DNA of 64,000 nucleotides from Azospirillum sp. SYSU D00513 (GCF_017356015.1 NZ_JAFIQV010000035.1:1-64000); one strand, 5' to 3'; counted from the first letter of the stretch, positions 26,744 to 36,160 are shown. The notes: generated from the sequence alone by a model not told the origin. Numbers and translations are program-made.

Positions 26744-29700
26744 ATGCCGTTGCGTGATGGGATGAATCCGCCGAAGCCGACCCCGGCCTTCCTCGACGGC
26801 GGCGGAGAGAGCGGCGCCGCTCTGCGCGCGGTCGACTGGGCCGCGACGCCGCTCGGCCCGCCGGAGGACTGGCCCGCCGCGCTCACGACGCTCGTCGGCG
26901 TGCTTCTCGCCGCCCCCCAGCCGATGCTGATCGCCTGGGGTCCCGCACGCACGGCCTTCTTCAACGACGCATACGCCGCACTACTCGGTGGCGCTCCGGC
27001 GCCCGCCCGCCCCTTTGGCGAGGTCTGGCTCGCCGACACGCAGCAGGCCCCCTCCGCCCTTTCCGCCGCCTATGGCGGCGAGGCCGTCCGGCTGGAGGAG
27101 GTCCGTTTTCCGGCGGGCATCGCCTCCTTCGCCTTCACGCCGGTGCGCGGCGCGGACGGTGCCGTGGCGGGCGTGTTCTGCACGGGCAGCACGGCCCTGG
27201 CCCCGTCACGGAGCGAGGCGCTGCTCAGCGCCGTTCTCGACGCGCTTCCCGTCGGCGTCCTGATCGCCGACGCCGGGGGGCGGATCGTCCGCGACAACGC
27301 CGTCCACCGCGACCTTTGGGGCATGGCTCCGGAAACCACGAGCTGGGAACAGTATGGCGACTGGGTCGGCTACTGGCCGGAGACCGGGGAACGGATCAAG
27401 GCGGCGGAATGGGCCATGTCCCGCGCCCTCCTCCGGGGCGAAGTGGTCCGGGGCGAGCTGGTGGAATCGGAACGGTTCGGCACCCGCGAGCGGCGCTTCT
27501 TCCTCAACAACGCGGCTCCCGTGCGCGACGCCTCGGGCACCATCCTGGCCGGCGTGGTCGTGGAGCTGGACGTCACCGGCCGCCTCGCCACAGAGCGTGC
27601 CCTGCGCGAGACGGAGGAGCGCTATCGGCTGGCCGCGCGGGCGACCAACGACGCGATCTGGGATTGGGACCTCGCCACCGACCACATCCAGTGGAACGAG
27701 GCGGTGCGCACCCTGTTCGGTTACGCCCCCGACGAGGTCGGCCCGGCCGGCGCCTGGTGGAAGGAGACCATCCATCCGGACGACCGCGGCCGCGTCGTCG
27801 CCGGCATCCACGCGGTGATCGACGGAGCCGCCGACCTCTGGACCGCCGAATACCGGTTCCGGCGGGCCGACGGCAGCTACGCCGACGTCTACGACCGCGG
27901 GACCGTTTTGCGCGACGCGTGCGGCCAGGCTGTCCGCATGATCGGCGCGATGCTCGACGTCACCGAGCGCAAGGCGGCGGAGGCGGCCTTGCGCGAGAGC
28001 GCGGCGGCCCTGGAGACACGGCTCAACGCGCTGCCGCAGATGGTCTGGTCCACGCTGCCCGATGGGCACCACGACTTCTACAACGACCGCTGGTACGAGT
28101 TCACCGGCGTGCCCCACCGCGCGACCGACGGCGCCGGCTGGGCCGGCATCGTCCACCCCGACGACCGGGACCAGAGCTGGGCGGCCTGGCGTCACAGCCT
28201 CGCGACCGGTATTCCCTACCAGGTCGAGTACCGGATGCTGCATCGGTCCGGAGAGTACCGCTGGATGCTCGGGCGCGCGCTCCCCATCCGCGGACCCGAC
28301 GGCGCCATCACCCGCTGGATGGGCACCAGCACCGACATCGACGAGCTGAAGCGCACCGCCGACGAGCTGCGCCGCACCTCGGCCCTGCTGCGGCTGATCG
28401 GGGATTCCACGCCCGACATGATCTACGCCAAGGGCCGCGACAGCCGGCTGCTCTACGCCAACGCCGCGATCCAGCGCATCCTCGACCGGCCACTCGACCG
28501 GATCATCGGCCATTCCGACCTGGACTGGGCGCCCGACCGGCGCGAGGCGGAGGCGATCATCGCCAACGACCGCCGCGTCATGGAGACGGGCGACACCTTC
28601 GACGTGGACGAGGCCTTCACCGGCCCGGACGGACGGACGCGCTATTTCCGCTCGGTGAAGTCGCCGTTGCGCGACGCGTCCGGCGCCATCATCGGCCTCG
28701 TCGGCCTGACCAGCGACATGACCGCCCGCCGCCAGGCGGAGGAGCGGGAGCGCCTGCTCGCCCGCGAGGTGGATCACCGCGCCAAGAACATGCTGGCCGT
28801 GGTGCAGTCGCTGATCCAGCTCACCCGCGCCGACGACGTGGCGGCGCTGAAGCAGGCGGTTTCCGGCCGCATCCAGGCCCTGGCCCGCGCCCACACATTG
28901 CTCGCCGCCTCGCGCTGGGAAGGGGTGGACATCGCCCGCCTCGCGGAGGAGGAGCTGGCCCCCTTCGCCGGCCGCGATGGCCGGCGCGTCGCCGCCCGCG
29001 GCCCGGCCGTGCGGCTGAAGCCCGACGCCGCCCAGACGCTGGCGCTGGTGCTGCACGAGCTTGCGACCAACGCCGCCAAATACGGCGCCCTGTCCGCCGA
29101 CGGCGGCCGGCTGGACGTCGAATGGCGCCTGCGGCCCGACGCCTCCGGCAGCCCCGGCGGTGGCGAGCGGCTGGAGCTGGACTGGCGCGAGGGGGGCGGG
29201 CCGGCCGCCGCTCCGCCCTCGCGCCGGGGCTTCGGCTCCACCCTCATCCGCACCGGCGTGGAGCACCAGCTTCATGGCGAGGTGGCGATGGACTGGCGCG
29301 CCGAAGGGCTCGCCTGCCGCCTCTCCTTCCCGGTCGAGCAACCCGGCCCGGCGCGGGAACCGGGGCAGCCCGGACCCGAACGCGCCGACGCTCCCCCGCA
29401 GCCCGAGGGCGGGCCGCTCGGCCTGCGCGTGCTCGTGGTGGAGGACGAGGTGCTCGTCGCCATGCAGATCGGGGAGATCCTGCGCGAGGCGGGCTGCGAC
29501 GTGCTCGGCCCCGCCTCCACCATCGCCGAGGCCGCCGACCACCTGCATGGCGCGGAGATCGACGCGGCCCTGCTGGACGTCAACCTGACGGGAGAGCATA
29601 GCTTTCCCGTCGCCGACATCCTGTCGGCCAAGCGCATCCCCTTCGCCTTCTGCACGGGCTACGCCGGAGCCACCGCCCTGCCCGACCGCTTCCGGGCGGT

Positions 29701-29788
29701 GCCGGTCGTAGCCAAGCCCTTCGCCCCGGACGAACTCCTCGCGGTCCTGCGCGATCTTCGCCGGAAGGCGGAGAAGGCGGCGCGATAG
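26744..29788 (+). CDS. Multi-PAS HWE-type hybrid histidine kinase with receiver
   Basis: A 1014-residue soluble kinase. Residues 1-170 resemble the start of the kinase at 22044 (RAVDWAATPLGPPEDWPAAL), followed by about four PAS/PAC units to residue 660. The HWE/HisKA_2 domain begins with REVDHRAKNMLAVVQSLIQL (the phosphoacceptor His, then Asn) and continues to HELATNAAKYGALS and the HATPase region. A Pro-rich linker of about 30 residues leads to a C-terminal receiver with the Asp in ALLDVNLTGEHSFPVADIL, a sequence pattern typical of receivers attached to HWE kinases. The start is ATG 26744; ATG 26762 is an alternative. No output gene is adjacent except the LuxR-type regulator 350 bases downstream. 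Confidence 0.9.
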   Translation: MPLRDGMNPPKPTPAFLDGGGESGAALRAVDWAATPLGPPEDWPAALTTLVGVLLAAPQPMLIAWGPARTAFFNDAYAALLGGAPAPARPFGEVWLADTQQAPSALSAAYGGEAVRLEEVRFPAGIASFAFTPVRGADGAVAGVFCTGSTALAPSRSEALLSAVLDALPVGVLIADAGGRIVRDNAVHRDLWGMAPETTSWEQYGDWVGYWPETGERIKAAEWAMSRALLRGEVVRGELVESERFGTRERRFFLNNAAPVRDASGTILAGVVVELDVTGRLATERALRETEERYRLAARATNDAIWDWDLATDHIQWNEAVRTLFGYAPDEVGPAGAWWKETIHPDDRGRVVAGIHAVIDGAADLWTAEYRFRRADGSYADVYDRGTVLRDACGQAVRMIGAMLDVTERKAAEAALRESAAALETRLNALPQMVWSTLPDGHHDFYNDRWYEFTGVPHRATDGAGWAGIVHPDDRDQSWAAWRHSLATGIPYQVEYRMLHRSGEYRWMLGRALPIRGPDGAITRWMGTSTDIDELKRTADELRRTSALLRLIGDSTPDMIYAKGRDSRLLYANAAIQRILDRPLDRIIGHSDLDWAPDRREAEAIIANDRRVMETGDTFDVDEAFTGPDGRTRYFRSVKSPLRDASGAIIGLVGLTSDMTARRQAEERERLLAREVDHRAKNMLAVVQSLIQLTRADDVAALKQAVSGRIQALARAHTLLAASRWEGVDIARLAEEELAPFAGRDGRRVAARGPAVRLKPDAAQTLALVLHELATNAAKYGALSADGGRLDVEWRLRPDASGSPGGGERLELDWREGGGPAAAPPSRRGFGSTLIRTGVEHQLHGEVAMDWRAEGLACRLSFPVEQPGPAREPGQPGPERADAPPQPEGGPLGLRVLVVEDEVLVAMQIGEILREAGCDVLGPASTIAEAADHLHGAEIDAALLDVNLTGEHSFPVADILSAKRIPFAFCTGYAGATALPDRFRAVPVVAKPFAPDELLAVLRDLRRKAEKAAR

Positions 29789-30139
29789 ATCCCGCGGACC
29801 TCAAAGACGCACCTCTTCCGCGCAAACGAAAAAGAAGTAGAAAATACAGCGCAAACGGCGCGGACTCATTTTTGTCCCAATGATCCCCTTGCTCTTCGTC
29901 TTTGCCGGACCATGCCGCCGCGCCATCAGCAATAGGAGAAAAACTACTAAGACATAGGACTGTTCATTTTCGCCTTTATGCCCTGGCAAGTCCTCCAGCA
30001 TTAGTCCACCTTGCGTACCACGCTGAACGAGAGTTCGTCCCGACGGCCGGATTTCATCCGTGCGGATGGGCGCACTCGAGGCGAATGAACCGGCGCCCCG
30101 TGAAAAGGGCGGCGCCGATACCCGAAGGTGAAGAGCAGC
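29789..30139. other. AT-richer 350-base intergenic region
   Basis: I see no gene here. The region is much less GC-rich than its surroundings and holds the promoter of the LuxR-type regulator. The 9-mer GCGCAAACG is repeated at about 29820-29860. Close to the gene are GC-rich inverted repeats around 30092-30115. Confidence 0.45.
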
Positions 30140-30805
30140 ATGATGTCCGCAACCGTTTTCCTGATCGACTCCAATCGGCTCTTCCGTGAAGGGCTGAAGC
30201 GGCTCCTGCAAGGCTCGGCCTTTTCGGTGACCGGCGAGGCCTCTTCGATGGAGGAGGGAATTTCCTTCCTGACCTCCTCGGGCGGGCAGCCCGCCATCGT
30301 CCTGCTGGACGCCCAGACGGTCAGCGAACGGGACATCAACGCCCTGCGCGCGCTGGCTCCGCAGACACGCGTCGTGATGCTCAGCCCCGACTTCAGCACC
30401 CAGCGCCTGTCCGACGCGCTCCGCGCCGGGGTCCACGGCTATCTGGTCAAGGACATCGCCTGCGAATCGCTGATCCAGTCCCTGCAGCTCGTCCTGCTCG
30501 GCGAGAAGGTCTTCCCGACCAACCTCGCCGCGATGCTTCTGCCGGGGGCCGCGCGCGGCGGGATCATGACGGCGGCGACCGACAGCAAGGGCCTGTCGCG
30601 CCGCGAGATGCAGATCCTGCGCTGCCTGCTGCACGGCAACTCCAACAAGATGATCGCCAACCACCTCGGCATCACCGAGGCGACCATCAAGGTCCATCTG
30701 AAGAGCCTGCTGCGCAAGATCAACGCGTCCAACCGCACCCAGGCCGCCATCTGGGCCATGAACAACGGCATCGCCGCCGAGGCGCCCGAGCTGTTGGCCG
30801 TCTGA
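30140..30805 (+). CDS. LuxR-family response regulator (REC-HTH)
   Basis: A 221-residue two-component transcription factor. The receiver (about 1-120) has the Asp-bearing strand IVLLDAQTVS, where the usual acidic pocket is reduced, and VVMLSPDF. The C-terminal LuxR/FixJ helix-turn-helix is well conserved: LSRREMQILRCLLHGNSNKM, then IANHLGITEATIKVHLKSLL and the final RTQAAIWAMNNG. ATG 30140 is chosen; GTG 30128 and ATG 30143 are also in frame. It follows the HWE kinase in the same direction, so pairing is possible but unproven. A GC-rich hairpin shared with the convergent nnrD gene follows. Confidence 0.9.
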   Translation: MMSATVFLIDSNRLFREGLKRLLQGSAFSVTGEASSMEEGISFLTSSGGQPAIVLLDAQTVSERDINALRALAPQTRVVMLSPDFSTQRLSDALRAGVHGYLVKDIACESLIQSLQLVLLGEKVFPTNLAAMLLPGAARGGIMTAATDSKGLSRREMQILRCLLHGNSNKMIANHLGITEATIKVHLKSLLRKINASNRTQAAIWAMNNGIAAEAPELLAV

Positions 30806-30822
30806 CCCAGCGCTTCTGTCCC

Positions 30823-30847
30823 GCCGGCCATGCCCCCCATGGCCGGC
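30823..30847. terminator. Hairpin between convergent genes
   Basis: The stem GCCGGCCATG (30823-30832) pairs with CATGGCCGGC (30838-30847). On the plus strand CGCACTTGTTT follows, so it may terminate both the regulator and nnrD. Confidence 0.5.
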
Positions 30848-30869
30848 CGCACTTGTTTCCGGCGGCGGA

Positions 30870-31772
30870 TCACCCCGCGAATTCGGCCATGATGCAGGGC
30901 ACCTCCGCCAGCAGTTCGCGGGCGAGGAAGCCGAGCGGCGCGACCTTGGCGGTCAGCCGGTTGCCCGCCTCCCCGTGCAGGTAGACGCCCCAGGCCGCCG
31001 CCTCCAGCGGCGTGGCCCCGCGCGCCAGCAGCCCCGCCACGATGCCCGCCAGCGTGTCGCCGGAGCCCGAGGTGGCGAGCCCGACGCAGCCGCCGCTGTA
31101 GGACCAGGCCTTGCCCTCGGGCGACGCGATCCAGGTCGTGCTTCCCTTCAGCGCCACCACCGCACCCAGCCGCTCCGCCGCGCGCAGGGCGGTGCCCCTG
31201 GGATCGTCGTTCACCTCATCCTTCCCGATGCCGAGCAGCCCGGCCATCTCGCCGGCGTGCGGCGTGACGACGATCCGACCGGCGTGGCGGCGCGTGCGCT
31301 CCGGCGTCTCCCCCAACCCGATCAGCGCCGCCGCGTCCAGCACGATGGCCGGCCCTTCCCCGCCGGGCTCCAGCCCCTCCAGCACCCTCGCCGTCAGCTT
31401 TTCGACCGCCGGCTGGTCCATCATGCCCGGCCCGATCAGCAGCGCGCCGCAACGCGCCCCGCCCTCGATCACCGTGCCGGCGGCCTCCGGCGCGATGCCG
31501 CCGGCCTCGGTCTCCGGCAGGCCCACCGCCCGGCATTCCGGCAGGGCGAGGCCGAGATGCGGGGCGACGCTGCGGCAGGTGGCGACCTGCAGCTTGCCCG
31601 CCCCGGCGCGCAACGCGCCGAGCCCGGCGAGCAGCGCCCCGCCCGGCACCTCGACGCTGCCGCCCACGGCCAGCACCCTGCCGCGCTGCTCCTTGTCGCC
31701 CCGCTCGTCCGGCTGCGGCAGCGGCATGCCGCGCAGCAGTTCGGCGGTCACCCTGCTTTCCATGGTCATCAT
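30870..31772 (-). CDS. nnrD: ADP-dependent NAD(P)H-hydrate dehydratase
   Basis: A 300-residue repair enzyme of the ribokinase fold that converts hydrated NADH/NADPH (NADHX, NADPHX) back to the normal cofactor using ADP. Typical motifs are RGRVLAVGGSVEVPGGALLA near the N-terminus and the terminal SGSGDTLAGIVAGLLARGA, where the catalytic Asp lies. VVTPHAGEMAGLLG is the conserved middle block. The epimerase NnrE, fused to NnrD in many bacteria, is absent here, and the length matches the dehydratase domain alone. AAGGA upstream of ATG 31772 supports the start. The histidine phosphatase gene lies 21 bases upstream and is probably co-transcribed. Confidence 0.9.
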   Translation of the reverse strand: MMTMESRVTAELLRGMPLPQPDERGDKEQRGRVLAVGGSVEVPGGALLAGLGALRAGAGKLQVATCRSVAPHLGLALPECRAVGLPETEAGGIAPEAAGTVIEGGARCGALLIGPGMMDQPAVEKLTARVLEGLEPGGEGPAIVLDAAALIGLGETPERTRRHAGRIVVTPHAGEMAGLLGIGKDEVNDDPRGTALRAAERLGAVVALKGSTTWIASPEGKAWSYSGGCVGLATSGSGDTLAGIVAGLLARGATPLEAAAWGVYLHGEAGNRLTAKVAPLGFLARELLAEVPCIMAEFAG

Positions 31773-31793
31773 CCGTCCTTGAAAGAGCCGTCT

Positions 31794-32558
31794 TCAGCGG
31801 GAGGCCACGTTGGCGTCGGGCTGCGCCGTGACCGGCGTGCCGGTCTGCTCCAGCGGAGCCACGAAATTGTAGCGGTGCAGAACCAGCGCGCCCTCATGGC
31901 CGGCCCGCGGGTCGAAGCGGTATTCGGTGACGGCGCAGTTCGCCACGTCGCCCTCCGCGTCGATGGCCAGGATCTGCTCCTCGGTCATGTTCTCCAGCAG
32001 GTAGCGCAGGCACAGCACCACCACCTGATGCCCGACGATCAGCACCCGCCGCCCGCCATGGTGGAGGCTGACGGTGTCGAGCGCGCTGCGCAGCCGCAGG
32101 ATCACGTCGCACCAGCTCTCCCCGCCCGGCGGCCGGTGGTAGAACTTGCCGAGGATGCGGCGGAACTCCGCCTGGTCCGGGATCAGCTCGGCGATCCCCT
32201 TCGTCGTCAGCCGGTCGAGGACGCCGAACTCCTTCTCGCGCAGCCGCTCGTCGATGACGAAGTCGCGCGTCTCCACCCGCAGCCCGCCGCCCGCCTGGAT
32301 GCGCTCCGCCGTGTGCCTGGCCCGGAGATAGGGCGAGGTCAGTACCACGTCCGGCCGCTCCTCCGGCGGCATGGCCGCGAACCAGCGCCCCAGCGCGTCC
32401 GACTGCCGCTCGCCGAGCGGGCTCAGGGGCACGTCCACGTCGCGCAGCGCGATGTCGATCCGCGCCAGTCCCGCCGCGCGCGCCGCGTCGCGCGCGACGT
32501 TGCCGGCGCTCTCGCCGTGGCGGACGATCCAAAGCCGTTCGGGCCAGCGCTGCTGCAT
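31794..32558 (-). CDS. Histidine phosphatase family protein
   Basis: A 254-residue phosphatase of the phosphoglycerate mutase-like superfamily. The catalytic phospho-histidine motif LWIVRHGESAGNVARD lies near the N-terminus. The second conserved segment, LTSPYLRARHTAERI, follows, then a Glu in REKEFGVLDRL and the second His in VLIVGHQVVVL. The substrate is unknown, as for many two-histidine branch 1 members. GGAGG ten bases before ATG 32558 decides this start; an earlier ATG at 32579 has a ribosome binding site too close to it. It is upstream of nnrD on the same strand. Confidence 0.9.
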   Translation of the reverse strand: MQQRWPERLWIVRHGESAGNVARDAARAAGLARIDIALRDVDVPLSPLGERQSDALGRWFAAMPPEERPDVVLTSPYLRARHTAERIQAGGGLRVETRDFVIDERLREKEFGVLDRLTTKGIAELIPDQAEFRRILGKFYHRPPGGESWCDVILRLRSALDTVSLHHGGRRVLIVGHQVVVLCLRYLLENMTEEQILAIDAEGDVANCAVTEYRFDPRAGHEGALVLHRYNFVAPLEQTGTPVTAQPDANVASR

Positions 32559-32768
32559 CGGGATTTCGCCTCCGTTCATCCTCCGGACATAACCCGGGAT
32601 CCGCCCCGAAGTTCACGGACGGCCGCTTCTCCATCAACCCGCCCGGGCAAACGGCGAGTCAGTACCCCTATCGAATAATCCCATTTCCGAAGGGCAATCT
32701 CCCGAATCCCCTCTCTCCTGAAGGTTCAAACAATTCTAATTTTCAACCGGGCCGGAGCGTCGGCCTTC

Positions 32769-33638
32769 ATGGAACGGAACCGAGGGAGGAGTGCCTTGAA
32801 CCTGGCAAGCATTACCCAGCGCCTCATGGCTGGCGAACTCCATTACGCCCTCGGGCGTTTCGAGACGGTCCGGCGCGGCTACAGCCTGTGCCGGGGCCTC
32901 GGCCGCGCCGCGCGCGCCGGAGCGGCGAAGCCCGCCGCCCCCTCCCTCTTCGCCTCGGTCTCTCCTGTGGACGCGGTCGAGGCGGTCCGGCGCGACTCCA
33001 TCGCCTGGGGCTTCGACCTGCCGCCCTCGGTGGTGCGCGAACTGACCGCCCATGCGGAAACGGTGGACCTCTTCGACCGCGGTCGGCCGGACCGCTCCTT
33101 CCGGCGCGCCGAAGTCGAGGCCGGCCGGCTGCCGGACGGCGACCCGGTGGCGCTCGGCATCGTCCGCGACCCGATGGCCCATGCGCGCGTCCGCGAGATC
33201 TGCCACGACCCCGTCCTGATGGAGTCCGTGACGCGCTTCCTAGGCTATCGTCCGGGCAAGATCATCCCGCGCCTGTTCTGGAGCTTCGCCTCCGCCATGG
33301 AGGACGACGAGCGCCGCCGGCGCGGCCAGACCATCGACTGGCACTTCGACGTGCACGACCTGAACTTCATCTCGGCCAACTTCTACCTCACCGACGTGGA
33401 CCGCTGGTCCGGCGCCCACGCGCTGGTCCGGGGCTCGCACAAGGGCAAGCCGCTCCGCCTGCTGATGGGCTCGGCCAACGCGCCGCACGAGGCGGTCATG
33501 GGCGTGTACGGCGCCGACAAGGAGCTGATCGTCGAGGGGCCGAGCGGCACCGGCTTCCTGGAGGACACCTCCTGCTACCACCGGGCCATCGCCCCGACCC
33601 GGGGCGACCGGCTGATGATGCAGATCTGGTACAGCTAG
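32769..33638 (+). CDS. Phytanoyl-CoA dioxygenase (PhyH) family protein
   Basis: A 289-residue member of the Fe(II)/2-oxoglutarate oxygenase superfamily, PhyH type. The facial triad is visible: His192 and Asp194 in TIDWHFDVHDLNF, the distal His271 in TSCYHRA, and the 2-oxoglutarate-binding Arg at about 278 in TRGDR. The substrate is unknown. ATG 32769 is the longest start; TTG 32796 has a good GGGAGGA six bases upstream, so the true start may be there, ten codons later. Its 3' neighbour is a small membrane protein gene on the opposite strand. Confidence 0.82.
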   Translation: MERNRGRSALNLASITQRLMAGELHYALGRFETVRRGYSLCRGLGRAARAGAAKPAAPSLFASVSPVDAVEAVRRDSIAWGFDLPPSVVRELTAHAETVDLFDRGRPDRSFRRAEVEAGRLPDGDPVALGIVRDPMAHARVREICHDPVLMESVTRFLGYRPGKIIPRLFWSFASAMEDDERRRRGQTIDWHFDVHDLNFISANFYLTDVDRWSGAHALVRGSHKGKPLRLLMGSANAPHEAVMGVYGADKELIVEGPSGTGFLEDTSCYHRAIAPTRGDRLMMQIWYS

Positions 33639-33651
33639 GCGCCGGCCCGCC

Positions 33652-34233
33652 CTATGGCGACAAGGTCGCGGGGACTTGCTCCCGCGCCGCTTTCCGGAAC
33701 AGCCAGGCCGACAGCAGCCACAGGGCGACGAAGCATCCCGTCGCCGCCAACGCCTCGCCCAGCCCGGCGGCCAGCGCGACCACGGCGACCAGCGCCTGGG
33801 CGAGCGCCGTCGCGGCCAGCGCGCGCGCCATCCCACGCAGCTGGAAGCGCGCCATGGCGGCGCCGACGATACCCACGATGAGCACGCCGCCATGCATCAG
33901 GTTGGCGGGGTTGTCCTCGGTCCCGATGACGCCGGCGGCGAGGTTCAGCCACACGAGAAGGAAGGCGGCCGCGAGCGCCACCCCGGCGCCCGCCCGGTAG
34001 GCCCGGCTGCCCGTCATCCGCGCCGCCAGCTCGAAGCCGCCGCCGGCGCCGGCCAGCATGGCGCCGAAAAGGATGAAATCCGCCGCGCCCCAGTCCACCG
34101 CGCCGGTGACCTGCATCGCGAGAAGCGGCAGCAGCATCAGGAGCGCCGCCGCGCCCCATCCCGCCACCCTCCAGCCCGCCACCCTCCAACGTGCCGCGCG
34201 TGGCCCGTATCCTGCCCCATTTCCCGTCGCCAT
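33652..34233 (-). CDS. Small integral membrane protein, unknown function
   Basis: A 193-residue hydrophobic protein with about five or six predicted transmembrane segments (ALLMLLPLLAMQVTGAV, FILFGAMLAGAGGGFEL, AGAGVALAAAFLLVWLNLAAG, VLIVGIVGAAMARF, ALAQALVAVVALAAGLGEAL). The N-terminus contains a tandem five-residue repeat, RWRVAGWRVAGWGAA. I recognise no domain family. GGGAGG about eight bases before ATG 34233 supports the start. It lies downstream of the EamA transporter on the same strand, and converges on the PhyH gene. Confidence 0.7.
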   Translation of the reverse strand: MATGNGAGYGPRAARWRVAGWRVAGWGAAALLMLLPLLAMQVTGAVDWGAADFILFGAMLAGAGGGFELAARMTGSRAYRAGAGVALAAAFLLVWLNLAAGVIGTEDNPANLMHGGVLIVGIVGAAMARFQLRGMARALAATALAQALVAVVALAAGLGEALAATGCFVALWLLSAWLFRKAAREQVPATLSP

Positions 34234-34278
34234 CGCCTCGCCTCCCTGCACCGGTGAGACCTTCGGCCCTGCCCGCTC

Positions 34279-35166
34279 TCAAGCCTTCCCGGCCCCACGC
34301 GGCCGCGCCAGCACACTGCCCGCCGAGGCGAGCATCACGAGGGCAACCGCCGCCCATTGGAGCAGGCTCAGCCGCTCGCCCAGCAGGACGAAGCCGACGA
34401 TCGAGGCTACCGCGGGCGAGGCGCTGACGGCCAGCCCGAACACATGCGACGGCAGCCGGCGGAGCGCCGCCATCTCCAGCGAATAGGGCGCCATGCTGGA
34501 CAGGACGGCGACCGCGAGCCCGACGAGAAGGACACCGGGCGCCAGCAGCGCCGCACCCGCGTGCGCGGCGCCCAGCGGCACGGTGAAGGTCGCGGCGACC
34601 AGCATCCCCCAGGCGACCGCGCTGCCGCCGGGCAGCGACGACGCCCGCTTTCCGAAGACGATGTAGAGCGCCCAGCACAGGGCGGCGGCCGCCGCATAGG
34701 CCACCCCCAACGGATCGAGCGCCGCCCCCTCCACCGGCAGCAGCAGGCCGAGCCCGGCCGCGGCACAGACGATCCACAACACGTCCCGGAGCCGCCGCGA
34801 GCCCAGCAGCGCCACCGCCAGCGGCCCGGTCACCTCGATGGCGATGGCGATCCCGATGGGGATCAGTTCCATCGCCCGGTAGATGCACAGGTTCATCGCC
34901 CCCAGCGTCGCCCCGTAGACGATCAGGTTGCGCAGGTCGCGCCCACCGACCCGGCTCCGCCACGGCCGCCACAGCGCCAGCAGCAGCACGGCCGAGATGC
35001 CAACCCGCAGGGCGGTGACGCCCTCCGCCCCGACCAGCGGGAAGAGCGACTTGGCCGACGCCGCCCCGACATACTGCGACAGCAGCGAAGCCAGCAGGAA
35101 CAGCAGCGGCAGCGCCGCGGAGTCGGTCTTGGAAGCGGGGTCGGTCTGGAAGGATGCGTTGGCCAC
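34279..35166 (-). CDS. EamA/RhtA-like drug/metabolite transporter (amino-acid exporter)
   Basis: A 295-residue inner-membrane transporter with two EamA repeats and about ten membrane helices. ALPLLFLLASLLSQYVGAAS opens helix 1, followed by YGATLGAMNLCIYRAMELIP and, in the second half, LLPVEGAALDPLGVAYAAAA. The layout is that of RhtA threonine/homoserine exporters. The frame is open to 35304, but the stretch before 35166 looks non-coding; GTG at 35166 with GGAG eight bases upstream gives the normal length. A divergent Lrp-type gene is 125 bases away, the classical arrangement for an Lrp-controlled exporter. Confidence 0.87.
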   Translation of the reverse strand: MANASFQTDPASKTDSAALPLLFLLASLLSQYVGAASAKSLFPLVGAEGVTALRVGISAVLLLALWRPWRSRVGGRDLRNLIVYGATLGAMNLCIYRAMELIPIGIAIAIEVTGPLAVALLGSRRLRDVLWIVCAAAGLGLLLPVEGAALDPLGVAYAAAAALCWALYIVFGKRASSLPGGSAVAWGMLVAATFTVPLGAAHAGAALLAPGVLLVGLAVAVLSSMAPYSLEMAALRRLPSHVFGLAVSASPAVASIVGFVLLGERLSLLQWAAVALVMLASAGSVLARPRGAGKA

Positions 35167-35291
35167 GCCGAGGGCTCCGGGCACGGCCCTCTCGGGCCTG
35201 TTCGATGTTCGGCGCAAAGATAATGTGACGGCATCGCGCGAAGCGCTTAATTTGGCGCCCCGCGCTGCAACATTTTTTCGCGAGAGCCGCC

Positions 35292-35777
35292 TTGCGCTTA
35301 ACATCCGCTCGCCCGCCGGACGAACTCGACGGCCACGACCGCGCCATCCTTCGCATCCTCCAGCGCGACAACCGCACGCCCCAGCGGGTGATCGGAGAGG
35401 CCGTGAACCTGTCCGCCCCCGCCGTGCAGCGCCGGATCGCCCGGCTGGAGGCCAGCGGCGTCATCCGCCGCAACGTGGCGGTCATCGACCCCGCGGCGGC
35501 CGGACAAGGCGTGACCGTCGTGGTGGAGGTGCATCTGGACAGCGACCGCTCCCCCGTCGTGGACGCGGCCAAGCGCCTGTTCCGCGAGGCGCCCGAGGTG
35601 CAGCAATGCTATTTCGTCACCGGAAACGGCGGTTTCATCCTGATCCTGCTGGTCCCGGACATGGCGAGCTACGAGACTCTGTCCCGCCGCCTCTTCGCCG
35701 ACAACGAGCATGTGACCACCTTCCGCACCCTGGTCGTGCTCGACCCGGTGAAGGTGACGCTGGAGGTCGATGTGTAG
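35292..35777 (+). CDS. Lrp/AsnC family transcriptional regulator
   Basis: A 161-residue leucine-responsive-type regulator. The N-terminal helix-turn-helix is DGHDRAILRILQRDNRTPQR, and VIGEAVNLSAPAVQRRIARL is the recognition helix. The C-terminal RAM (amino-acid sensing) domain reads VQQCYFVTGNGGFILILLVP. TTG at 35292 is the start: no ATG precedes it in frame without a stop. The gene is divergent from the exporter, and probably controls it in response to an amino acid. A short inverted-type AT-rich element lies at about 35240-35255. Confidence 0.88.
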   Translation: MRLTSARPPDELDGHDRAILRILQRDNRTPQRVIGEAVNLSAPAVQRRIARLEASGVIRRNVAVIDPAAAGQGVTVVVEVHLDSDRSPVVDAAKRLFREAPEVQQCYFVTGNGGFILILLVPDMASYETLSRRLFADNEHVTTFRTLVVLDPVKVTLEVDV

Positions 35778-35789
35778 CGATCCGGCCCG

Positions 35790-36098
35790 TCAGGGCTTCG
35801 GCGCGGCGTCGGAGGGGCCGGGAACGGCCGGCCCGCCGTGGCCGCCGCCACGGTCACTGGTCGTGTCCTCCCCACCCGCCTGCGCCCGCAACTGCCGCAT
35901 CGCCTCGTACAGGTGGTGAATCTCCGCCATGATCATGGCGGCGGCCCGGTGCGCCTGATCCTCGTGGCAGCCGCCGAGCGCCATCAGCCGGGCAACCGTC
36001 ATCCCGGCCTTGCAGACCAGCACCGGATGGGCGCCGCGCTCCGACGCCAGCATGCTGCGCGCCGTATCGACGATGAGCCTTGAGATCGCGTTTTCCAT
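35790..36098 (-). CDS. Small hypothetical protein A (paralog of the gene at 36202)
   Basis: A 102-residue protein of unknown function. Residues 1-75 are helical and align with the next gene: both have Ala-His-Pro-Val-Leu, a Gly-Met-x-Val-Ala-Arg-Leu and a C-terminal Leu-Arg-Ala (here ERGAHPVLVCKAGMTVARLM, MRQLRAQAG). A Gly/Pro-rich tail follows. An FNR/FixK-type box (36161-36174) sits 63 bases upstream of its start, which suggests induction under low oxygen. It converges with the Lrp gene, 12 bases away. Confidence 0.75.
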   Translation of the reverse strand: MENAISRLIVDTARSMLASERGAHPVLVCKAGMTVARLMALGGCHEDQAHRAAAMIMAEIHHLYEAMRQLRAQAGGEDTTSDRGGGHGGPAVPGPSDAAPKP

Positions 36099-36160
36099 CA
36101 GTCCGGGCCTGCCGCAGGGGGTTCCACGGCCCCACTCTCCGGACCCGCGCGCCGCGCGCC

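Noticed and set aside
29801..30697. 298-codon minus-strand frame
   Set aside because: It overlaps the LuxR-type regulator, whose receiver and helix-turn-helix are clear on the plus strand.
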